Origin: Streptomyces aurantiogriseus
Lineage (GTDB): Bacteria; Actinomycetota; Actinomycetes; Streptomycetales; Streptomycetaceae
Assembly: GCF_014649375.1 (NCBI RefSeq)
Contig: NZ_BMSX01000031.1
Coordinates: 1 to 64,000 of the forward strand
Direction: 5' to 3'
DNA length: 64,000 nucleotides
Below the pieces are notes generated by a model, which made no database searches, had not been told where the DNA came from, and saw only the letters and a program-made list of their open reading frames with translations. A program made the position numbers and the translations under genes. Position 1 is the first letter of the stretch, and every line of letters starts with the position of its first letter. Shown here piece after piece: positions 58,425 through 64,000 of this stretch.

Positions 58425-59656
58425 CGGACGACTCCCGAGAGCGAGGGGACGGAGGAGACGGCGCTGTAGACCTGGGTGACCCCGTCGGCGACGCGGTCCC
58501 AGGTGTAGCGGGCGAGGACGCGGCGCCGGCCGGCGGCGCCGTACCGGGCGAGCCGGGCCGGGTCGTCGAGGAGACGGCGGATCGTGTCGCAGAGGCCGTG
58601 GTCGTCGTCGGCCGGGACCAGCACGCCCGTCACGTCGTCCACGACGGTGTCGAGCTGCCCGCCCACGGCGGTGGCGACGACCGGTGCGCAGCAGGCCATC
58701 GCCTCGACCGGGACGATGCCGAACGGCTCGTAGCGGGGGAGGGACAGCACCAGGTCCGCGCCGGACATCAGCCGGGGCATCCGGGTGGGGCTCACCCCGC
58801 CCAGCAGCGTCACCCGGTCGGCGACCCCGCAGTCCTCGGCGATCGCGCACAGCCGCTCCGCCTCGGGCTCGGCGCCCAGCAGGGCCGGTTCGGGTCCGCC
58901 GGCGATGAGCAGTTCCGCGTCGGGCACGCCGGCCAGGGCACGGATCGCCCGGTCGAAGCCCTTGCGGGGGACGAGCCGGCCGACCGAGAGCAGCCGGCGC
59001 GGCGCGGACGCGGGCCGCCGCGCGCCGGGGACCGGGGCGAACTGCGTGGTGTCCACCCCGCAGGGGACGACGGAGACACGGTCGCGGGGGAGCCCCATGG
59101 CGACCAGCTCGCCCACCTCGTCCTCGCAGGTGGCGATGATCCCGGCGCACTCGCGCCCCACCGCCGTCTCGATGGCGACACGCTGCGGCGGACTGGTGTC
59201 GGCGGCGCCCTGATGCCGCTTCTTCACCGTGCCCAGCGCGTGGTACGTCTGCACCACGGGCACCCCCAGGGAGCGCGCCCCGGCCACCGCCGCCATCCCG
59301 GACATCCAGAAGTGGGCGTGCACCACGTCGGGTGGCTCCGCCGCCCACTCCCGCGCCAGCCATGCGCCGAACTCCGGTATGTACGGCAGGAGTTCGTCCT
59401 TGGGTATCGGAGCCGGCGGCCCGGCGGGCACGTGCACCACCTTCACCCCGTCCGGCGTGGTGACCCGCTCCGGCAGCCGGGGGTCGTCGCGGCGCGTGTA
59501 CACGGAGACCTCGTGTCCCCGGCGGGCCAGCAGTCGGGCCAGTTGGGCCACGTACACGTTCTGTCCGCCCGCGTCCGGGCCGCCGAGCTCGGCCAGTGGG
59601 CTGGCGTGCTCGGAGACCATGGCGACGCGGCCGGCCGTCGGATGGCTGGGGCTCAT
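58421..59656 (-). CDS. Glycosyltransferase family 4
   Basis: 411 residues from the ATG at 59656, overlapping the stop of the preceding gene. A GT-B enzyme with the N-terminal acceptor domain opening SEHASPLAELGGPDAGGQNV, as in sucrose-synthase-like GT4 proteins, and the donor domain RRLLSVGRLVPRKGFDRAIR, then YEPFGIVPVEAMACCAPVVA with the Glu pair of the EX7E motif. It should use an NDP-sugar to extend the glycan at the cytoplasmic face of the membrane. Its stop overlaps gmhA. Confidence 0.9.
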   Translation of the reverse strand: MSPSHPTAGRVAMVSEHASPLAELGGPDAGGQNVYVAQLARLLARRGHEVSVYTRRDDPRLPERVTTPDGVKVVHVPAGPPAPIPKDELLPYIPEFGAWLAREWAAEPPDVVHAHFWMSGMAAVAGARSLGVPVVQTYHALGTVKKRHQGAADTSPPQRVAIETAVGRECAGIIATCEDEVGELVAMGLPRDRVSVVPCGVDTTQFAPVPGARRPASAPRRLLSVGRLVPRKGFDRAIRALAGVPDAELLIAGGPEPALLGAEPEAERLCAIAEDCGVADRVTLLGGVSPTRMPRLMSGADLVLSLPRYEPFGIVPVEAMACCAPVVATAVGGQLDTVVDDVTGVLVPADDDHGLCDTIRRLLDDPARLARYGAAGRRRVLARYTWDRVADGVTQVYSAVSSVPSLSGVVR

Positions 59657-60615
59657 CGGGTGACCTCCTTGATCAGGCGCTCCCAGTCGTCCCGGAAACG
59701 CCGTTCTCCGTAGCGGGCCTGTACCGCAGCCCGGGCGGCCTCCCCTGTGACGCGGGCGTACGCGGGATCCGCGGCGAAACGGCGGACGGCGTCCTCCAGC
59801 ACGTCGAACCGGTTGGAGACCACCCCCGCTCCCTCGGGCACCGCCTCCCGCACCTCGGTGGTGTCCAGCGCCACCACCGGCATCCCGAGGAACATGGCCT
59901 CCAGCAGGGACAGCCCGAGCGACGTCCACCGGATCGGGTGCAGGTAGAGGCGGCAGCGGGCCATCGCCGGGTGCAGTTCGCCCTGCGGCAGGTCCCGGGT
60001 GCGGCAGCGGCCGGGCGGCAGCCCGAGGTGCTCGGCGAGTCCCTCCGTGCGCATGCCGAAGACGTCCAGCGGCACCGCGCGGGCGAACCCCGGCAGCAGG
60101 TCCGTCCCGGTCGTACGACCGCGGCGTACGGGCTCGTTGACGACGACCGCGGCGCGGGGCTCCGCGCCGGTCCACAGGTGGCCCGGGTCGATGATGCCGT
60201 GCTCGATCACCGCCGTCGGCGCGCGGCCGTTGTCCCACATCAGCCGGTTGAAGTGGGTGACGTGCACGAGCGTGATGTCGGTGCGGTCGGCGAGGGGGTG
60301 GCGGGTGTCGACGGCCGACTCGTGCGGGCAGTTGTGCTCGACGTACACGGCGGGCACGTCGATGCCGGGCCGGCGGCCCGTCCACTCCTGCGCCAGCTCC
60401 ACCTCGTGCGGCCGTTGCAGCACCATCAGGTCGATGTCGGCCGCGCGCAGCTCGTCGGGCCGCAACTCCCGTACCGTGCGCGGCCATTCCCACGTTCTGG
60501 CGCGCCCCAGCCCGTCCGGGCCGCGCTCGGGCGTCACCGGGACGAGGAAGGTGTACGGGCCCTGGACCAACGACGTCAGCCATGAGCCGTGCACATGCCA
60601 GACAAGGATGTTCAT
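59653..60615 (-). CDS. Glycosyltransferase (GT-B fold)
   Basis: 320 residues from the ATG at 60615. It opens MNILVWHVHGSWLTSLVQGP and has AVYVEHNCPHESAVDTRHPL in the acceptor domain, a shortened middle, and the donor-side segment LGLSLLEAMFLGMPVVALDT followed by EVREAVPEGAGVVSNRFD. The family is widespread in actinobacterial heptose clusters but is not tied to one sugar. It overlaps both neighbours by four bases. Confidence 0.82.
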   Translation of the reverse strand: MNILVWHVHGSWLTSLVQGPYTFLVPVTPERGPDGLGRARTWEWPRTVRELRPDELRAADIDLMVLQRPHEVELAQEWTGRRPGIDVPAVYVEHNCPHESAVDTRHPLADRTDITLVHVTHFNRLMWDNGRAPTAVIEHGIIDPGHLWTGAEPRAAVVVNEPVRRGRTTGTDLLPGFARAVPLDVFGMRTEGLAEHLGLPPGRCRTRDLPQGELHPAMARCRLYLHPIRWTSLGLSLLEAMFLGMPVVALDTTEVREAVPEGAGVVSNRFDVLEDAVRRFAADPAYARVTGEAARAAVQARYGERRFRDDWERLIKEVTR

Positions 60616-61619
60616 GCGCGCTCCTTGAGCAGTTTCCGCACCGCTTGCACCACGTCCTGAGCCGTGACCTCCTCCAGACACGGATGACGCGGCACCGGGC
60701 AGTGCCGGGCCCGGGTGCCCGCGCACGGAGCCGTCTGGTCCCCGAGCAGCACGCTCGGCACGCCGTACGGCGCCCACCGCTCCGCCGGGACGACGGGCGC
60801 GAACAGGGACACGACCGGGGTGCCGACGGCCGCGGCCAGATGGGCGGGGCCGGTGTTGCCGCACACCACGACGTCGGCCGTGCGCAGCACGCCCGCCAGC
60901 ACGCGCGGCTCGGTCTTGCCGCCGAGGTCCACCGCCGTGTCCCCGCTCACCCGTCGGGTCAGGCCCGTCTCGTCGGGGCCGCCGGTGACGATCACCCGGT
61001 GACCGGCGTCGGCGAGCAGCGCCACGGCCTCGGCGCAGCGTTCGGCACCCCAGGCACGGGCGGGCGCGCTGGCCCCGGGGTGGACGACGACGTACGGCCC
61101 GTTGCCGGTCAGCGCGATGGTGTCGGGCGGCGGCAGCACACGCAGCCGGCCGTCGTCCCCGGGACGCGGCGGGAAGCCCATCGCGGCGGCCGTGTCGAGC
61201 GCCGCCTCGGCCTCGTGCCGGCCCGGCAGCCGCCGGTGCCGTACGTCGAGGAGGCTGCCCGGGTGGTCGACGCTGTCGGCGCCGATCCGCCGGACGCCCG
61301 CCAGCCGCAGCACCAGGGCGGTGGGCAACGGGCTCTGGTGGAACGAAGTGAGGACGAGCGCGACGTCGAACGCGGCCTCCCTCACACGCTGCACCAGGCC
61401 GTCGACGTCCGCCTCCCGCACCGAGGGCGGATCCACGCCCTCCCACGGCGCCGACCACACGATGACCTCGTCCACGCCGGGCAGCAGCCGGGCGGCGGGC
61501 TCGCCGCGCGGGCCGCAGAGCATCGTCACCCGCGAGCAGTGCGCGGCGACCGCGCGGACGGCGGGCCCGGCGAGCAGCACGTCACCGAAGCTGTCGAGCC
61601 GTACGACCAGTGCTTTCAC
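60612..61619 (-). CDS. Glycosyltransferase family 9 (second ADP-heptosyltransferase-like)
   Basis: 335 residues from GTG 61619. It has the heptosyltransferase pattern VVRLDSFGDVLLAGPAVRAV, TSFHQSPLPTALVLRLAGVR, VVVHPGASAPARAWGAERC and the donor-site CGNTGPAHLAAAVGTP. A C-terminal CAGTRARHCPVPRHPCLEEV stretch has three Cys, as in the metal-binding tail seen in some family members. It probably adds a second heptose. Stop and start codons overlap those of its neighbours. Confidence 0.88.
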   Translation of the reverse strand: MKALVVRLDSFGDVLLAGPAVRAVAAHCSRVTMLCGPRGEPAARLLPGVDEVIVWSAPWEGVDPPSVREADVDGLVQRVREAAFDVALVLTSFHQSPLPTALVLRLAGVRRIGADSVDHPGSLLDVRHRRLPGRHEAEAALDTAAAMGFPPRPGDDGRLRVLPPPDTIALTGNGPYVVVHPGASAPARAWGAERCAEAVALLADAGHRVIVTGGPDETGLTRRVSGDTAVDLGGKTEPRVLAGVLRTADVVVCGNTGPAHLAAAVGTPVVSLFAPVVPAERWAPYGVPSVLLGDQTAPCAGTRARHCPVPRHPCLEEVTAQDVVQAVRKLLKERA

Positions 61620-62344
61620 GCCCCGCCTCCTCGTGTGTCCGCCAGGAGCCGGGTGACGGCCGTGAGCAGGTCGGGGGCGGTCCCGGGCGCCGCCTCGACC
61701 TCCTCGGGCAGCGTCGCCGCGTTGGGCACCAGCACGCCCCGGGCACCGGCCGCGTGCGCGGCCAGGACGTCCGCCGCGATGTCGCCGATCACCACGCAGT
61801 CGGCCGGTGCCACCCCCAGGCGGCGGGCCGCCTCGATCACCAGTCCCGGCCGGGGCTTGCGGCAGGAGCAGCCGTCGTCGGGCAGATGCGGGCAGTACAC
61901 CCACGTGCCGAGGCCGCCGAGCAGGGCGTCCGCCCGGTCGTTGACGCGCCGGACGTCGGCGTCCGTGAGCAGCCCGCGGCCGATGCCCGACTGGTTGCTC
62001 ACCACACCGGTCGCGACGCCCGCCGCACGCAGCAGATCCAGGGCTCGCCGGGCCCCCGGCACCGGGCGCACCAGCTCGGGGTCGCCGTTGTAGGGGACGT
62101 CCTCGACGAGGGTGCCGTCGCGGTCGAAGAGGACGGCGGCGAGAGGGGTGGGCCGGTGGCCGGGCGGGTGGTGCACGCCACGGTCGCCCGCTGCGGGGGC
62201 CGTGGTCCGGTGGCCGACGGGGCGGTCCCCGGCGCCGCCGTCCGTGGGGCGGCGGCGCACGGCGTGCTCGACCGCCGCGGGGCCCTCGGCCGGGCGGTCC
62301 ACGGCGCGCTCGGCGGGGGAGCGGGCCGTCGTGCGGCGGTTCAC
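61616..62344 (-). CDS. gmhB: D-glycero-D-manno-heptose 1,7-bisphosphate 7-phosphatase (HAD, GmhB-type)
   Basis: 242 residues from GTG 62344. The catalytic domain begins near residue 68 with AVLFDRDGTLVEDVPYNGDP (Asp nucleophile and Asp general acid), then VVSNQSGIGRGLLT, the zinc loop CPHLPDDGCSCRKPRPG and VVIGDIAADVLAAHAAGARG. That zinc loop marks the GmhB subfamily. It removes the 7-phosphate between the two HldE steps. The first 65 residues are an Arg/Pro-rich, low-complexity extension absent from usual GmhB; an internal start near residue 57 (VHHPPGHRP) could give the standard length. Confidence 0.88.
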   Translation of the reverse strand: MNRRTTARSPAERAVDRPAEGPAAVEHAVRRRPTDGGAGDRPVGHRTTAPAAGDRGVHHPPGHRPTPLAAVLFDRDGTLVEDVPYNGDPELVRPVPGARRALDLLRAAGVATGVVSNQSGIGRGLLTDADVRRVNDRADALLGGLGTWVYCPHLPDDGCSCRKPRPGLVIEAARRLGVAPADCVVIGDIAADVLAAHAAGARGVLVPNAATLPEEVEAAPGTAPDLLTAVTRLLADTRGGGA

Positions 62345-63444
62345 AGCGGGCCTCCCACCGGTACGGCCCCGCGGTGACGCAGCCGGCCCTCGAGCCAGTG
62401 GCGTACCGCGAGCGGGGGGATGAGCACGCTCGTGGCGAGCATGGCGGCGATCTCCTGCCGGGTCCGTGGGCCCGGTCGGATGCGGGCCAGGGCGAACTCG
62501 GCCGTGCCCAGCGTCCACAGGGCGCCGGCGACACCGGCGGCGCGGCGTCGGCCCGCCAGCGCGCAGGTGGACGCGGCGAGCGCGGCGGCGGTCACCAGGA
62601 CGTGCCGGGGGAGCCGGCCGCGGGGTGCTTCGGCGCGGGTCCACCAGTCGCGGCCGTGCAGCCGGTTCATCAGGGCGTCGTCCGCGTTGCCGCGCTGGGC
62701 GCGTACCGACACCCAGCGGTCGGCCGGGCGTACCGGGTGACGGGTCGTGCGCCGGCCGCGGCGCAGCGTCCATCCGGCGGCCCGGACGCGCAGCGCGAGG
62801 TCGGCGTCCTCCCGGAAGGCCCGGCGGAACCGCTCGTCGAAGCCGCCGACGTCGATCAGGGTGGCCGTCCGGTAGGCCATGTCGGCGGTGGCCCAGGCGG
62901 CCTGTTCCAGCCCGGCGGTGCCCCGCTCCCAGTCGGTCGGCCTGCGGTCCTCGGGCAGGGGGACGGTCAGCCGCCCCTGGATGCCGCCGGTGGTCGGGCC
63001 GGCCGCCTCCAGGTCGTCGGCGAGGAGCCGGGACCAGTCCGGCAGCACCTGGACGTCGTCGTCGAGAAAGACCGTCCACGGCGTGCCGACCGTGCGCCAG
63101 CCGGCGTTGCGGGCGGCCGCCGGGCCGCGTCCCCCGGTGCGCAGGGTGCGGACCCGCCCGCGCAGGACGCCGGCCGCCTCCAGCGGCAACTCCCCGACGG
63201 GGTCGGGGCGGTCGTCCACCACGACGACCTCCACAGGCGGGTGACCGTGGGCCGCGGCGAGGGCGCGCAGGCAGTCGGCGAGGCAGGGCCGCCCGACCGT
63301 CGGGACGACGACGGAGTAGGCGGCGGCGTCCGCCACGGCGGGACCGTCGGCCACAGCGGGCTCGTCCGCCGGCGTCGGCTCGTCCGCCACGGCCGGGTCG
63401 TCTCCCATGGCCGGGCCGTCTCCCATGGCCGGGGTGCCCGTCAT
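62341..63444 (-). CDS. Glycosyltransferase family 2 with repetitive N-terminal tail
   Basis: 367 residues from the ATG at 63444. The first 40 residues are short repeats (AMGDGPAMGDDPAVADEP and similar), which look like slippage-prone sequence. The GT-A domain follows: YSVVVPTVGRPCLADCLRAL, VVVDDRPDP, RNAGWRTVGTPWTVFLDDDV with the metal-binding DDD, and GGFDERFRRAFREDADLALR. The C-terminal part has one or two hydrophobic helices (LVTAAALAASTCALAG), so it is probably membrane-bound. It is coupled by ATGA to both neighbours. Confidence 0.88.
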   Translation of the reverse strand: MTGTPAMGDGPAMGDDPAVADEPTPADEPAVADGPAVADAAAYSVVVPTVGRPCLADCLRALAAAHGHPPVEVVVVDDRPDPVGELPLEAAGVLRGRVRTLRTGGRGPAAARNAGWRTVGTPWTVFLDDDVQVLPDWSRLLADDLEAAGPTTGGIQGRLTVPLPEDRRPTDWERGTAGLEQAAWATADMAYRTATLIDVGGFDERFRRAFREDADLALRVRAAGWTLRRGRRTTRHPVRPADRWVSVRAQRGNADDALMNRLHGRDWWTRAEAPRGRLPRHVLVTAAALAASTCALAGRRRAAGVAGALWTLGTAEFALARIRPGPRTRQEIAAMLATSVLIPPLAVRHWLEGRLRHRGAVPVGGPL

Positions 63445-64000
63445 GCGAACACCTTCTTCCGCCGGATCGCGAACGGCCCGAGCGCGAGCAGATCCACGGG
63501 GGCGGACCCGAAGCACTCCAGGGCGTCGCGCGGATCGTCGACCATCGGCCGGCCGGCCGTGTTCAGGCTGGTGTTGACGACCACCGGCAGCCCCGTCCGC
63601 CGTTCGAAGCCGTCGATCATCCGTGCCACCAGCGGCTCGTCCGACCGGTCCACGGTCTGGATCCGGGCCGTGCCGTCCACATGGACGACGGCCGGGATCC
63701 GCTCCCGCCATGCGGTGGCGACCTCGTGCACGAACAGCATGTACGGGCTGGGCAGCGGCCCGTCGAACAGCTCCGCCGCCCGCTCCGCCAGCACCATGGG
63801 GGCGACCGGGCGGAACTCCTCCCGCCCCTTCACGGCGTTGAGGCGCTCCAGGTTCTCCGCGCGCCCGGGGTGGGCCAGCAGGGAGCGGTGGCCGAGCGCC
63901 CGGGGACCGTACTCGCTGCGGCCCTGGAACCAGGCCACGACGCCGTCCCCGGCCAACTCCTCCGCGACCGTCTCGGCGATGTCCTCGGGCTCCTCGTAGG
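63441..64000 (-). CDS. Carbamoyltransferase, C-terminal part (cut by window edge)
   Basis: The frame runs in from the right edge with no start in the window, giving about 186 residues. They match the C-terminal YrdC/NodU-type domain of carbamoyltransferases: GDGVVAWFQGRSEYGPRALG, HRSLLAHP, REEFRPVAPMVL, DGTARIQTVDR and TGLPVVVNTSLNTAGRPMVD. These enzymes put a carbamoyl group from carbamoyl phosphate on a sugar hydroxyl. Here the likely target is a sugar of the heptose-containing glycan. It is coupled to the GT2 gene by a four-base overlap. Confidence 0.92.
   Translation of the reverse strand, partial: YEEPEDIAETVAEELAGDGVVAWFQGRSEYGPRALGHRSLLAHPGRAENLERLNAVKGREEFRPVAPMVLAERAAELFDGPLPSPYMLFVHEVATAWRERIPAVVHVDGTARIQTVDRSDEPLVARMIDGFERRTGLPVVVNTSLNTAGRPMVDDPRDALECFGSAPVDLLALGPFAIRRKKVFA

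Noticed and set aside
1..64000. CRISPR arrays, tRNA genes, insertion sequences or prophage
   Set aside because: No regularly spaced repeats, cloverleaf genes, transposase or phage structural genes were recognised on either strand.

Overview
The window is high-GC DNA with GTG/ATG starts, 4-nt ATGA/GTGA gene overlaps, Tat signals, SpoIIE-type phosphatases, an ECF41 sigma factor and SAV_2336-type proteins. This points to the chromosome of a Streptomyces or close relative. No rRNA, tRNA, CRISPR array, insertion sequence or prophage was seen.

Layout. (1) 1-7.9 kb is regulatory and stress related. It holds a quinone oxidoreductase (cut by the left edge) with a divergent ArsR repressor, two divergent PAS/GAF/SpoIIE phosphatases, an SRPBCC (AHSA1-like) gene preceded by what looks like a broken ArsR gene, and an epimerase coupled to an ECF41 sigma factor with a shortened C-terminal domain. 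(2) 7.9-16.6 kb is a sugar-use locus: LacI regulator, Tat lipoprotein binding protein, two ABC permeases, GH42 beta-galactosidase and a secreted BNR-propeller/ricin protein. A striking three-unit operator lies upstream of lacI. (3) 17.0-30.8 kb is a seven-gene (plus one possible tiny gene) vWA-MoxR-VMAP biological-conflict cluster in one direction. It has Trypco1, a trypsin-VMAP protein, two MoxR ATPases, two vWA/STAND proteins and an EAD2-VMAP protein. One vWA/STAND protein carries an inserted GGDEF domain that has lost its catalytic residues but keeps an RxxD I-site, so it looks like a built-in c-di-GMP receptor.

(4) 31-34.8 kb holds a DUF1876 protein, an AMIN-like secreted protein, a secreted alpha/beta hydrolase and a cutinase. 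(5) 34.9-44.6 kb holds a PucR regulator and then a four-gene operon: acyl-CoA carboxylase beta subunit, fatty acyl-AMP ligase, an ACP-KS-AT-ACP-TE polyketide synthase and an antigen-85-type esterase. This is the mycolic-acid condensation set of Mycobacteriales (AccD4-FadD32-Pks13-Fbp), unexpected in a streptomycete. (6) 44.9-54.3 kb is mixed housekeeping: SPW membrane protein, Tat-exported alpha/alpha-barrel protein under a LacI-type palindrome, FAD monooxygenase, orphan response regulator, secreted M19-like amidohydrolase with a discoidin domain, TetR, DUF2071, DUF1360 and a tiny acidic protein. (7) 54.3-64 kb (cut by the right edge) is a tightly coupled minus-strand operon for a heptose-containing surface glycan. 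It has GmhA, HldE and GmhB, two GT9 heptosyltransferase-like enzymes, two GT2, two other glycosyltransferases and a carbamoyltransferase. A 188-bp tandem duplication has created a chimeric mini-ORF at the hldE/GT9 junction.

The strongest points for a second look are the pseudo-GGDEF (GGAKF) vWA/STAND protein in the conflict cluster and the Pks13-like operon. All functional statements rest on reading motifs and gene context by eye; no database search was run.
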